A stretch of 64,000 bases of DNA, from NCBI RefSeq assembly GCF_009828115.1, contig NZ_WTYL01000002.1:372001-436000 (forward strand), given 5' to 3'. Positions 17,073 to 26,175 of this stretch are shown here, one piece after another (within the stretch, counting starts at the first letter, position 1; every line of letters starts with the position of its first letter). The position numbers were made by a program, and so were the translations under genes. The notes under the pieces are model-generated. The model ran no database searches. It was not told the DNA's origin and saw only the letters and a list, made by a program, of their open reading frames with translations. This DNA comes from Allopontixanthobacter sediminis. GTDB taxonomy: Bacteria; Pseudomonadota; Alphaproteobacteria; Sphingomonadales; Sphingomonadaceae.

Positions 17073-19394
17073 TCATTCCATCACCGGTTCCGGCGAACGC
17101 CCGAAGAGCCGCCGGAACTGTCCGAACATCGAGCGCCGCGGAGGGGCGACATCCGAATAATAGCTGGACGATTCCATGTAATACTGGATCGGATCGCCGA
17201 GTTGCCGCCGCGCATGTTCGGCATAATCGACCTGGTCGAAGATCACTCCGTCCGTCCGTCCGCCAAGCGATTCGAGCGTGGCTTTCATCTGGTCGATCGT
17301 TGTCTTGCCCCACCGCGATACGACCACCGTATGGTCGGCAAGGTCGCACATCGCCCGGGCATCGCGAACGGCGAGCGTTGCCGGCGCGTTGATCACGATC
17401 AGGTCGAACTTTTCCCGCAATTGCAGGATCAGGGCGTTGAGCCGCGCAGCGGTCAGGATGGCTGCCGGATCGCGGACCGGACGCTTGGCACTCAGGAGAA
17501 CGAGACGGCCGGTCGGCTCGACTTCGGACAGACCCCGGGGCCCTTCGATAAGCGGCCGTGCGGTGTGATCTTCCAGAATGTTATCCAGCTCGACCCGCCC
17601 ATTTATGACGTCGACGATGTCGGGCGTATCCATTTCGCCCTGCAGCTTCTGGAGCAGCCCCGGCCGGCGAAGGTCGAGGTCGACCAGGATCGCCTTGTCG
17701 CCCATCGCGATCGCCGCTGCAGCCAGGCTCAGGGAGACGGTCGACTTCCCGTCACCCGGCAAGGGGGACGTGACCATGACCGTTTGCGGCTGGTAGTTGC
17801 GAGGTAAAGAACGCAATTCCGAATAGGTCGAGCGGACGGCTTCGGCGAACATGGATTGGGGGTCGCGGATCACCGGGCTGTCTTCGATGACGCCGGTAAG
17901 GTTCCCCTCGATCAGCGGCACCATACCCAGCGTCGGCAAACGGAAGAGACGGCGTATCTGCGCTGCGGTTCTCAACCGGTCATCCAGAAGGTCGATGCCA
18001 AGCGCAACCAGCGAGGCAAGCAAGGCAGATCCCAGGAACGCGGTGATCGTAAAAGTGAGCGGCTTCGGCGAAATCCGGTCGTAATTAGCGACGGCGGGTG
18101 AGACCAACATCGTATTCACCCCTTCCAGCTGCATCTGCGCCTGGATCTGCTCGATTCGCTCGGCGATCGATGCGTAGGCCGTCTCCGCGAGCAAAGCGGC
18201 ACGCTCCAGTTCGGCCAACTGCACGGAATTCGCGTTGTTCTGGAACGCCTTCGAAGTAAGCGCTGCCAGCGAACCTTCGAGACGGCTGGCCCGAGCCGCG
18301 TCCTGGGCGGCCTGGCTGCGGGCCAGTTCCGCCATTTGCGCGCCATCTGCCTGGGCGACCGACTGCGCCGCGCGGACGGCTTCGTTCCGGGCATTGAGGA
18401 TTGCGCCCTCGACCGTGCTCAGTTCGGCGGTGACCCGAACCATGTCGGGATGGTTGGGGCCATAGAGGGAACCGAGGCGGGCTTTTTCGGCAACCAGCTG
18501 CGCTTCCTGCTGCTGCAATTGCTGCAGCGACGCCGAAGTCGCTTGCGCCGTGCTGTGGAAGTTGGCCGCCCGGCTTACGACCGCACTGCGCGACGCCGAT
18601 CCGGCGCTGTTCGCGCGGGCCGATGCGGCCTCGGCGCCGATCCGGTTGACTTGCAGCAGGTCCTCCTGACTGCCCGCGCCGACAAGCATCCGCGCATCGC
18701 GCCGGAATTCGGCCAGCTTTTCAGAGGCCAGGCGGGCTTTCTCGGCGCGGTCCTTTTGTTCGGCCCGCAGCGACGTCATCAGTTCTTCGCGGCGTTCGTT
18801 ACTGTTGGTATTGCGCACGTCGCTGACCGATTCGGGGTATTGGTTGGCGATCAAGGCTGCCAGCTCGGGATTCTGCGATGTCACGGCCAGCTGGATCAGG
18901 TCCGACCCGGATTCGTTCGTCACATCGACCATTGTCAGTAATTGCGTTATCGCCATCTGACGCAATGCAGCCTTGCTGGCTTCGGGATTGCCCATTTCCT
19001 TCATGAATGCGCGATTATCCAGCAGGTCGAGGTCACGCACCACTGCGTCCGCCGACGACCGCGAGCGGTGCAGGCGAACCGCATTCGCCACTCGCTGCTC
19101 GTTACGGGAATTCACGTCGGCCTGGTTAGTCCCGACCTCGTCGATCAGCTGGACCTGGATCTGCGAGACCGAACGATACTGGTTGGGTGACAGCAGCTGA
19201 TAGGCGAGGACGCCCAGTGTCACGCTGGCCACGATGAAGATAACCAGCAATTTGTGACGTTGCAGCAGACGCACCAGGTCCCGCAGCGAGAGGTGGTCGT
19301 TCGGCACCGGCGGCAGCGTATAATCCCGCAATTCCCCCAGAGCAGCCGATCGGCTGAGGTTCGCAAGTCCCGTCTGTGCTAGTTCTGCCATCAT
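17073..19394 (-). CDS. Wzc/ExoP-like polysaccharide copolymerase with tyrosine autokinase domain
   Basis: A 773-residue inner-membrane protein. A Wzz-type domain has TM1 (LLVIFIVASVTLGVLAYQLL) near 55-75, a long periplasmic coiled-coil region rich in Ala/Gln/Glu, and TM2 near 440-462. The BY-kinase domain follows: Walker A SPLPGDGKST, Walker A' AILVDLDLRRPG and Walker B LIVINAP. A tyrosine cluster (YYMESSSYYSD) near the C terminus is the likely autophosphorylation tail. It sets chain length and couples Wzy polymerisation to export through the Wza-like protein. The fused kinase matches gamma/beta Wzc or rhizobial ExoP rather than the split GelC/GelE of sphingans. Confidence 0.93.
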   Translation of the reverse strand: MMAELAQTGLANLSRSAALGELRDYTLPPVPNDHLSLRDLVRLLQRHKLLVIFIVASVTLGVLAYQLLSPNQYRSVSQIQVQLIDEVGTNQADVNSRNEQRVANAVRLHRSRSSADAVVRDLDLLDNRAFMKEMGNPEASKAALRQMAITQLLTMVDVTNESGSDLIQLAVTSQNPELAALIANQYPESVSDVRNTNSNERREELMTSLRAEQKDRAEKARLASEKLAEFRRDARMLVGAGSQEDLLQVNRIGAEAASARANSAGSASRSAVVSRAANFHSTAQATSASLQQLQQQEAQLVAEKARLGSLYGPNHPDMVRVTAELSTVEGAILNARNEAVRAAQSVAQADGAQMAELARSQAAQDAARASRLEGSLAALTSKAFQNNANSVQLAELERAALLAETAYASIAERIEQIQAQMQLEGVNTMLVSPAVANYDRISPKPLTFTITAFLGSALLASLVALGIDLLDDRLRTAAQIRRLFRLPTLGMVPLIEGNLTGVIEDSPVIRDPQSMFAEAVRSTYSELRSLPRNYQPQTVMVTSPLPGDGKSTVSLSLAAAAIAMGDKAILVDLDLRRPGLLQKLQGEMDTPDIVDVINGRVELDNILEDHTARPLIEGPRGLSEVEPTGRLVLLSAKRPVRDPAAILTAARLNALILQLREKFDLIVINAPATLAVRDARAMCDLADHTVVVSRWGKTTIDQMKATLESLGGRTDGVIFDQVDYAEHARRQLGDPIQYYMESSSYYSDVAPPRRSMFGQFRRLFGRSPEPVME

Positions 19395-19505
19395 CCACCG
19401 TGATTGTTGAGGCCCGCTTCGAAATTCGAACAGATAAGCGTCGAGTGTGCTTTGACCCCACGCGGAAATCCATTGGGCAAAAGGGTGCCTGCCAGTGTCT
19501 TCGGA

Positions 19506-20726
19506 CTAGTCCGAAATGGTAGGTGCGCCGCTTTCAACCCGGTGTTGGCCGAATGACAGGCCCAGTTCGCCAAGCGATGTCCGCAGAACCCTGCGATACA
19601 GTTCCAGATGCGCGCGCGCGCAGGCGTCGATCGAATATTGACGACTGTCCATCAAGGCACCGCGCGACAACGTGCGGTAGTGATGGGGATTTTCCGTGGC
19701 TTCGATCAGTGTCTCGGCAAGCGAGGATTCGTCGGCCGACGCGGCGAGAAGACCGCTTACTCCGTGACGGACCATGGTCAGGTTTCCGGGCACCGGAGTT
19801 GCCACAACCGGAAGCGCCATCGCCATCGCCTCGATCATCGAGATAGCCATTCCTTCGTAAAGCGAGCAATTGAACAGCACGTCGCTTTGCTCCATCAACT
19901 CCTTGATATCCTGCCGTTCGCCAAGGAAATGGACCCAATTTTCCAGCTCCAGCGCGGCGACCCGGGCGCGCAACTGCTCCAGGCCCTCGCCGCCGCCAGC
20001 GATCCGGAAGACTGGCATCCTCTCGTCCGGCAACTTGGTGCGCAGGGCGACTGCGGTATCGATCAGCAGGTCATAGTTCTTCTGGGACGAAACGGCCCCC
20101 ACGGCGAGGATGCGCGGCGGGGAACGCAGGCCGTCCCTCGCGCCGCGCGCCTGGAAACACCCGCCAGCAGCGTTGCGGATCTGGTGTACCGGACGCCGGG
20201 CATGTTTGCGGTACACCGCCTCGATCTCGGGGCTGATGGCAATATACCCCGCAATTGCCACGTCGAACAGGCGGAACAGCGCAGGCGGGAAAGTCAGCCG
20301 GCTGTTGTGGTGGGTAAGGATTGCCGGCTCCGGAAGGCGCGCTGCAAGGGCCATGGGGACCGCGCGGGCGGTGTGGAAATGCCAGATGTGCGGTCGCAGC
20401 TCCTGGCGGCAGCGCGACAGGGCGCGGGCTCCGCTCAGCCAGCCCCTCTTGCGGGTCAGTCCAAGTGAACGAAACCGACCGCCGCTGCCGGTTATCCGTT
20501 CCCGCATCACCGCTTCGGTTTCGCCCGCATTGCCAAGCGTTTCCGCATCGCAAAGCGCTACGACCGTATGGTCTATTCCCGCTTGCGCGAATTTCTCCCC
20601 GAGATTGACCACTAGGTTTTCCGCGCCGCCGGTGGTGAGGGACGTCACGACCGAGCAGACACGCAGGTTCGTGTCAGTCGCGGGCATGTCATCGCCCGGT
20701 TTGAACAGAGGGTATGCAGCATTCAT
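19506..20726 (-). CDS. Family 4 glycosyltransferase
   Basis: A 406-residue GT4. The N terminus has VVTSLTTGGAENLVVNLGEKF. The donor domain has ILAVGAVSSQKNYDLLID and NCSLYEGMAISMIEAMAMALPVV, with the E-x7-E pair. It is translationally coupled to the flippase gene (ATGA overlap at 20723-20726), which supports the ATG at 20726 despite a 17-residue leader before the Rossmann strand. It presumably adds one sugar of the repeat unit; donor and acceptor cannot be told from sequence. Confidence 0.88.
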   Translation of the reverse strand: MNAAYPLFKPGDDMPATDTNLRVCSVVTSLTTGGAENLVVNLGEKFAQAGIDHTVVALCDAETLGNAGETEAVMRERITGSGGRFRSLGLTRKRGWLSGARALSRCRQELRPHIWHFHTARAVPMALAARLPEPAILTHHNSRLTFPPALFRLFDVAIAGYIAISPEIEAVYRKHARRPVHQIRNAAGGCFQARGARDGLRSPPRILAVGAVSSQKNYDLLIDTAVALRTKLPDERMPVFRIAGGGEGLEQLRARVAALELENWVHFLGERQDIKELMEQSDVLFNCSLYEGMAISMIEAMAMALPVVATPVPGNLTMVRHGVSGLLAASADESSLAETLIEATENPHHYRTLSRGALMDSRQYSIDACARAHLELYRRVLRTSLGELGLSFGQHRVESGAPTISD

Positions 20727-22096
20727 TCTGCGCTGCCCTCCTCTGGCTCATCCTTCGAACTTTCCTTGCCGATCCGCCGCCAGATCAGGACGTCGAACAG
20801 GATCGCCGCGAGGGCTCCACCAACGATATGGGCGACATTGGCGCCGAGGGCGCCCATCGCTGGCATCAACAGGAAGGCCGCGACAAAGAAGGCAGCGGAC
20901 GAAGCGACCGAAACCAGCAATACTGCACGCGGCTTGTTCATTGCCAGCAATGCGGATCGGGACGGCGCCGAATGCATGGTAAAGGCAACCGCAACGATCT
21001 GCGCAAGCAGCAACGGGTAAATGCCTGCGTATCCTTGTCCAAACGCGAGGATGATCAGCGGCTGCCCCGCCACCAGGATCAGGACGAATACGGTAAGGCA
21101 GACCACCAGCAAGAGGAACTGCAGGCCAACGACAGCTTGGCGAAATTCGGGCGTGCTCCGCTTGGACCACAGACGGGACAGGTCCGGATAGACCACCGTC
21201 TGGATCAGGTCAGCGATCTGCTGCGCCATTTTCGCAATCCGCTTGGCAAGATTGTACAGGCCGGCCATCGCCGGACCGGCGAACGCTCCGACCAGCAACG
21301 TGTCCATCTCGTGCGTCAACGTTCGCACCATGCTGGAAAGGTTGGTTGAAAACGCGAAACCCAGGAAGCCCGGGAATTCCTTGCGAAGGCCTCGGGGACT
21401 GCTGCGCAAGGGGTTGGGAATGCCGGATTTCCCGAGCGCCCTGAACCCGCAATAAAGAAATAGCAGCGAATCAAGTATCTGCGCCGCCGTCCACACCGCT
21501 ATGAAGACGATAACCCCGGCATCCGCCAGGAAACATGCCGCCGCCAGCACCAGCCGAAGCGAATTGGCAAACAGCTGAATATAGGCGAGGGTCTTGAACC
21601 GTCCGCCCAGGCGCAGCGCCGCGCTGGGCATCCCGCGGATGTTGACGGCGATGGCGCAGGCATAGATCACGATCAGCCACGAATTGTCGGAATCGAGCCC
21701 TACCAGCCCGGCGAACAACAGCCCGAATGCAATGGCGAGTGCACTGGCGGTCACGGCACTGCTAACGTCCAGCAAAAGGCCGAAAAGATACAGGCGCGCG
21801 ATTTTATCCGGGGTGCCTACGTGCTCCTCCTCGGCGACAAATCGGACGAGAGGTTGCCAGGACTCGAACCGAAGCAGCCGTTCGCACACGCGGCCGATCG
21901 CCAGGATCAAGACCATCACACCGTATTGTTCCGGCTCCAGCGTGCGGGCCGCGAGCAGCGTGGCCAGCAGCATGATGGCTGCGTTCCCGGCGCTACCCGA
22001 CATCAAATGCAGGACGCTTCGCCAACGGATCGTGCGCAAGCCTTCGCCGCTCAGGATCGATGCACGCAGCCTTGTGAGTGGGGACTGGGTAACCAT
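20723..22096 (-). CDS. Wzx-type lipid-linked oligosaccharide flippase
   Basis: A 457-residue polytopic membrane protein of the MATE/MVF superfamily. The first helices include GSAGNAAIMLLATLLAARTLEP and the motif EQYGVMVLILAIGRVCERLL, and about 12-14 segments follow. It translocates undecaprenyl-PP-linked repeat units to the periplasm. The ATG at 22096 lies 13 bases after the stop of the upstream Wzy-like gene; ATG 22123 and GTG 22162 are in-frame alternatives that overlap that gene. The C-terminal tail is charged (KESSKDEPEEGSAE) and cytoplasmic. Operon order Wzy-Wzx-GT4 fits a Wzx/Wzy pathway. Confidence 0.85.
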   Translation of the reverse strand: MVTQSPLTRLRASILSGEGLRTIRWRSVLHLMSGSAGNAAIMLLATLLAARTLEPEQYGVMVLILAIGRVCERLLRFESWQPLVRFVAEEEHVGTPDKIARLYLFGLLLDVSSAVTASALAIAFGLLFAGLVGLDSDNSWLIVIYACAIAVNIRGMPSAALRLGGRFKTLAYIQLFANSLRLVLAAACFLADAGVIVFIAVWTAAQILDSLLFLYCGFRALGKSGIPNPLRSSPRGLRKEFPGFLGFAFSTNLSSMVRTLTHEMDTLLVGAFAGPAMAGLYNLAKRIAKMAQQIADLIQTVVYPDLSRLWSKRSTPEFRQAVVGLQFLLLVVCLTVFVLILVAGQPLIILAFGQGYAGIYPLLLAQIVAVAFTMHSAPSRSALLAMNKPRAVLLVSVASSAAFFVAAFLLMPAMGALGANVAHIVGGALAAILFDVLIWRRIGKESSKDEPEEGSAE

Positions 22097-22109
22097 CGCC
22101 GGTCCGGCG

Positions 22110-23513
22110 CTACTCGGGTGCATGCGGCGCAAGCCGCATCGATTGCAGCGCCAGCGCGGCACAAAGCATTACCGGTATGGTCCAGACCCGGGTGTACATG
22201 TGCGGAATTGCCATGGCGTAGATGATGAACACCCCGAGCACCGCGAGGCCCACGCTGCCTTCGAGCCGGTGCCGGCGGTAGGTGCCGATAAACCACGCAA
22301 GGAGGATTCCCAGCATCGCCAAGAGCCCACCGATGGAAAGCAAGCCGCCCTCGTTGGTCAGGAGCAGGAACAGATTGTGCACCGGGATCCCGTAGGAACT
22401 TACATCGCGGTAACCATCGAGGCCCACGCCGACCAGCAAATGGCTATCGGCCATTGCCCATGCTTCCCTGATCAGTTGCGAACGCTCGACGTAGGTTCCG
22501 GCCATGCTGAGATTGCCTGTGGTAATCGCGCCGCCTACCCTTTGCGCAAACGCTTCGGGCAAGGGTCCGCCAAGGAGGACGTAGCAGGCGACCGCCACCA
22601 GGACCGGCAAACCGATCCTGGCCGTGCCGCGCAGGCCGGACAACGTCACGATCACCACAAGGGCAAACATGGTTGCGGAGAAACCGGTGAAGCTGGCACT
22701 CATCAGCAGGCCCCATCCGATGGCCACCCCGCATAAAGCGGCGAACCGAACCGTAATCAACCTGCTGAGGTAGAGATACGCCAACATCGCGAACCCGAAC
22801 GCGCAGGTTGCGCCATTGAGGTTCGGTTCCCCGCTCATCGCACCGATCCGGCCGTTAGGGGTGATGAACCCGTGGTCGATGGTCCAGTAGGTGTCGTGGA
22901 AATCGAAGAACTGCGCCGCGACGATCCCGATAATCTGTGACAGCGCGACCCCCAGGACGAAGGCCTTCATGCTTTGCACCAGCAAATGCCGGTCCAGGCT
23001 CATGAACAGCATCGGCACGAACACCAAGGCGAGGAAATACTGGGCCGAACCGATCAACCACCGAACCGGTTCGCCATTAGCGAGCGACCCCAAAAGCAGG
23101 CCGCCGATCATCGCGGCAAACGCGAGATACCAGACACTGCTGAGTTCACCGAGCGGCCTGACATTCAACCGCCCGCGCATCAGCAGGAACGATCCGGCCA
23201 CGACCAGGCCGATGTCGGACACGGTGACATTGGTCCACCCCCAGCGCAGGACCCGCCAAGTGCTCAGGAAAACTGCGCAAATGATGATCGCATCGAACAG
23301 CCTTTGCGAGCGATATGCGGAGCCATCGCCGACGTGCGCGGTCGCGCGGTAGTCTAGTGCTCTCCCGTGACCGGGCAGGGCATTGTTTTCGGAGGTGATC
23401 GGCCGTGCCATGACCGGAATGTGCCGCGCGCCGATGGCGAAGGCAAAAGCAAGTTCGGGCAGAACCTGGCGCATAATGGGTAGCCCGGTGGGGCGCACAA
23501 CTGGCGCCATCAT
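22110..23513 (-). CDS. O-antigen ligase / Wzy-like polymerase family protein
   Basis: A 467-residue protein with about 11 membrane segments and a large periplasmic loop near residues 310-370 (MAGTYVERSQLIREAWAMAD, then LLVGVGLDGYRDVSSYG). The pattern and the end-of-loop VHNLFLLLTNEGGLL match the Wzy_C/O-antigen ligase family. With Wzx and a Wzc-like protein nearby, it most likely polymerises repeat units in the periplasm. The first ~70 residues are less typical, so the true start may be an internal ATG. Divergent from the lyase-like gene with a ~115-base promoter gap. Confidence 0.82.
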   Translation of the reverse strand: MMAPVVRPTGLPIMRQVLPELAFAFAIGARHIPVMARPITSENNALPGHGRALDYRATAHVGDGSAYRSQRLFDAIIICAVFLSTWRVLRWGWTNVTVSDIGLVVAGSFLLMRGRLNVRPLGELSSVWYLAFAAMIGGLLLGSLANGEPVRWLIGSAQYFLALVFVPMLFMSLDRHLLVQSMKAFVLGVALSQIIGIVAAQFFDFHDTYWTIDHGFITPNGRIGAMSGEPNLNGATCAFGFAMLAYLYLSRLITVRFAALCGVAIGWGLLMSASFTGFSATMFALVVIVTLSGLRGTARIGLPVLVAVACYVLLGGPLPEAFAQRVGGAITTGNLSMAGTYVERSQLIREAWAMADSHLLVGVGLDGYRDVSSYGIPVHNLFLLLTNEGGLLSIGGLLAMLGILLAWFIGTYRRHRLEGSVGLAVLGVFIIYAMAIPHMYTRVWTIPVMLCAALALQSMRLAPHAPE

Positions 23514-23627
23514 ACGAATGATATCTTGTTAAGGCCCGGGTGACTGCCGATAGTCATCTTTCCGTTCTGTAAGGGGTTTCATTGGCCACGGCGCGCCGGT
23601 GCCCAATTGACCGTCAGGGGCGAAGTC

Positions 23628-25019
23628 TTGAGAAACTCCCGCGCTGTAGCCTATTCCTGTTCCGTTCTGCTCGCCGCGTGTTCCTTTGCAGCGGATTCGG
23701 GTTCTCGCCAGCAAAGCGCGAAGCCGCCCGAAGTGGCCGCGCCCCCGGCAGTCGGCGCGTTTCCCGGTGCGATGGGTCATGGCGCAGCGGCGCGCGGCGG
23801 ACATGGCGGCAAGATCATTCCGGTGGTTACGCTTGCGGATAGCGGCCCGGGTTCGCTGAGAGAGTGCATCGAGGCAGCCGGACCGCGCGTGTGCGTGTTC
23901 AGGACTGCCGGGACCATCCGCTTCACTTCGCGGCCGCCGGTAATTCGCAATCCCTATCTGACGATCGCCGGGCAGACTGCGCCCGGCGGGGGGATCACCC
24001 TCGCCCATGCGGGAGGGGCAGAAGGCCGGACGCCTTTGGTAATCAAGAAGACGCACGACATCATCATCCGGCACATCCGGGTTCGGCCCGATATGCCGGG
24101 CGGGGAACGCGGCGCGGAAGACGGGGTGACCATCGAAGACAGCCGGCGCGTGATCATCGACCATGTCAGCGCCAGCTGGGCGCGAGACGAACTGGTCAAC
24201 GGATTTGCCGACAATGACGACATTACCATCAGCAATTCGATCTTCGCAGCCGGAACTCCCCCGCATGACAAATGCGCCTTGCTCGCCAGCGATCCCGAGG
24301 GCCCTCAGTCGGTCAGCTTCATCCGTAACATCTGTGCCCACAATGGTGACCGCAACCCGGACATAAACTTCCCGCCCGGTTCGTGCGTGGAAGTGGTCAA
24401 CAATTTGTTTTACAACGCCCAGTCCGAATTTGCGGAAATCTGGGAAAGCGAAGGCGGATCGCCCGTGTCGCTGGTGGGAAATCTTTTCATTGCGGGACCC
24501 GATACGTCGCGAACCGCAACGGGAATTGTTCGCGCCGGCATCGCCGCCACCGGGGAGGGGCAGGCGTATCTGTGGGACAATGCGTTTGAAGGCGATTTCC
24601 AGCACGTTTCGCCTGCGGTGAATTCCATCCTTGTCGACCGCCCTCCATGCAAGCTGACCCATGTGCCGCAGCCCTCCAGCGAACTCCTTGCCGACTTGCT
24701 GGCAACTTCGGGCACGTGGCCACGCGATTCCTTCGACGCCGGAGTGGTCCGGGAAATCAGCCGGCGTGAGGGCCGCATCGGACGAAAGCCATCGGGGCCG
24801 GTGACCGGTCCGGCAACCGGAGTGCCCTATACCGACCGCGACGACGACGGAATGGATGATGGTTGGGAATTGCGGCACGGCGCCAATCCGGACCAGATGG
24901 ACAGCTGGGCCGATGCCGATGGCAATGGTGTCGCAAACTTCGAGGATTTCCTGACATTTCGGGAAGCCTCGGCCATGCAGGACCGCCCCTCCGGCACCGG
25001 AGCCGTTGATGTCCGATGA
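23628..25019 (+). CDS. Pectate-lyase-like (PL1-type) lipoprotein with C-terminal calcium-repeat region
   Basis: A 463-residue exported protein. The N terminus has a lipobox ending LLAAC (Cys19). The core has the right-handed beta-helix lyase pattern: GGHGGKIIPVVTLADSGPGS, NPYLTIAGQTAPGGGI, HIRVRPDM and IIDHVSASWARDE. Near the C terminus DRDDDGMDDGWEL and WADADGNGVANFEDFL resemble thrombospondin type-3 or EF-like calcium repeats. Start is a TTG at 23628 with AGGGG eight bases upstream; TTG at 23607 is an alternative. Lyases also occur in sphingan gene clusters (GelR type), where they may trim or release polymer. Its stop overlaps the next GT4 start by 11 bases. Confidence 0.82.
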   Translation: MRNSRAVAYSCSVLLAACSFAADSGSRQQSAKPPEVAAPPAVGAFPGAMGHGAAARGGHGGKIIPVVTLADSGPGSLRECIEAAGPRVCVFRTAGTIRFTSRPPVIRNPYLTIAGQTAPGGGITLAHAGGAEGRTPLVIKKTHDIIIRHIRVRPDMPGGERGAEDGVTIEDSRRVIIDHVSASWARDELVNGFADNDDITISNSIFAAGTPPHDKCALLASDPEGPQSVSFIRNICAHNGDRNPDINFPPGSCVEVVNNLFYNAQSEFAEIWESEGGSPVSLVGNLFIAGPDTSRTATGIVRAGIAATGEGQAYLWDNAFEGDFQHVSPAVNSILVDRPPCKLTHVPQPSSELLADLLATSGTWPRDSFDAGVVREISRREGRIGRKPSGPVTGPATGVPYTDRDDDGMDDGWELRHGANPDQMDSWADADGNGVANFEDFLTFREASAMQDRPSGTGAVDVR

Positions 25020-26163
25020 CCGGCTGACAATTTGCTTTCCGCTCATTGGCGAGATCCTCGGCGGCAGCCACGTATCCCTGAAAGGCTTGCTCGACCGGCT
25101 ACCCCGGGACAAATACCGTATCCTGATCGTCTGCGACCAGAACGGCAGCCGGATCTCGCGCTTCTTCGAGGATTTCGAACAAATCCCCGACCCCGTGACC
25201 GCCCGGCGCGACTTCGTGGTGGGTCAGCCGTTCGGCTGGCGCAAGATTGCCGCTGCCATGCGCGGTTTGCCGCACAGGGCAAAACTGCTGCGCGAGCAAG
25301 GGGTGGATATCGTCCACACCAATGACGGGCAGAACCACGCCTATTGGGGGCTGGCGGCGAAGCTGGCGGGGACAGCGCATGTCTGGCATCATCGCAGCGA
25401 CCCCACCGCGCGCGGCATTCGCTTCATGGCCCCGCTGCTGGCCGATCGCATCGTGGCAGTGTCGGAATTCGCCCTGCCCGCGAAGCGCTGGGGGTCGTTG
25501 CGGCACGCGCGGGTGATCCATAGTCCGTTTGACATTTCCGCGACGATTGATCGCGCTGCGGCCCGGCGCAAGCTGGTCGAAGAACTGGGGTGCCGGGAAG
25601 ATGCCGTTCTGTGCGGGTACTTCGGGCTGTTTATCGACCGAAAGAAACCGCTCGATTTTATCGCCGCCGTGCGGGAACTCGGCAAACGAACCGGGAAGCC
25701 AACGTTCGGCCTGCTGTTCGGAGAGGCCGCCGACGATGCCCTCTACGTTCGCATTCTATCATCCAGCGCGGCATCGATGGAGCAGGCGAATATCAGGTTG
25801 ATGGGTTTTCGCAGCCCCGGCATCGACTGGATATCGGCCTGCGACGTGCTCCTAGTTCCCGCCATCGGTGAACCGTTGGGCCGGACGCTGGTGGAAGCCA
25901 TGCTGGCTGGTACGCCAGTTGTCGCAACCCGGTCCGGCGGGAATGCCGAAGCGCTCGCGCCCGATCACGGGGTGCTCGTCCCGCCGGACAACCCGGGGGA
26001 GATGGCGGAAGCTGCAGACGCCCTCCTGCGCGATCCGGTGCGATGTAGGGCAATGACCGAAAGAGCACGGGAAAATGCCGTCACACGCTTTTCTGCAGAG
26101 CGCCACGTGTCTCAGATCGAACAGGTCTACGAACAGTTGCGGACGGCGCGCAGTACCTTGTGA
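25009..26163 (+). CDS. Family 4 glycosyltransferase
   Basis: A 384-residue GT4. The N-terminal LTICFPLIGEILGGSHVSL carries the acceptor-side glycine loop; VDIVHTNDGQNHAYWGLAAK is a typical acceptor-domain strand, and the donor site includes ACDVLLVPAIGEPLGRTLVEAMLAGTPVV (quoted in part), with the E-x7-E motif. ATG 25009 overlaps the lyase gene by 11 bases, so the two genes are co-transcribed; a lyase and a transferase of the same polymer being coupled is notable. It converges on the outer-membrane barrel gene with 12 bases between the stops. Confidence 0.86.
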   Translation: MSDDRLTICFPLIGEILGGSHVSLKGLLDRLPRDKYRILIVCDQNGSRISRFFEDFEQIPDPVTARRDFVVGQPFGWRKIAAAMRGLPHRAKLLREQGVDIVHTNDGQNHAYWGLAAKLAGTAHVWHHRSDPTARGIRFMAPLLADRIVAVSEFALPAKRWGSLRHARVIHSPFDISATIDRAAARRKLVEELGCREDAVLCGYFGLFIDRKKPLDFIAAVRELGKRTGKPTFGLLFGEAADDALYVRILSSSAASMEQANIRLMGFRSPGIDWISACDVLLVPAIGEPLGRTLVEAMLAGTPVVATRSGGNAEALAPDHGVLVPPDNPGEMAEAADALLRDPVRCRAMTERARENAVTRFSAERHVSQIEQVYEQLRTARSTL

Positions 26164-26175
26164 AACGGGCAAGGG

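Noticed and set aside
23529-25112. 527-codon minus-strand open frame
   Set aside because: Antisense to the lyase-like lipoprotein, which has a signal peptide and beta-helix motifs.
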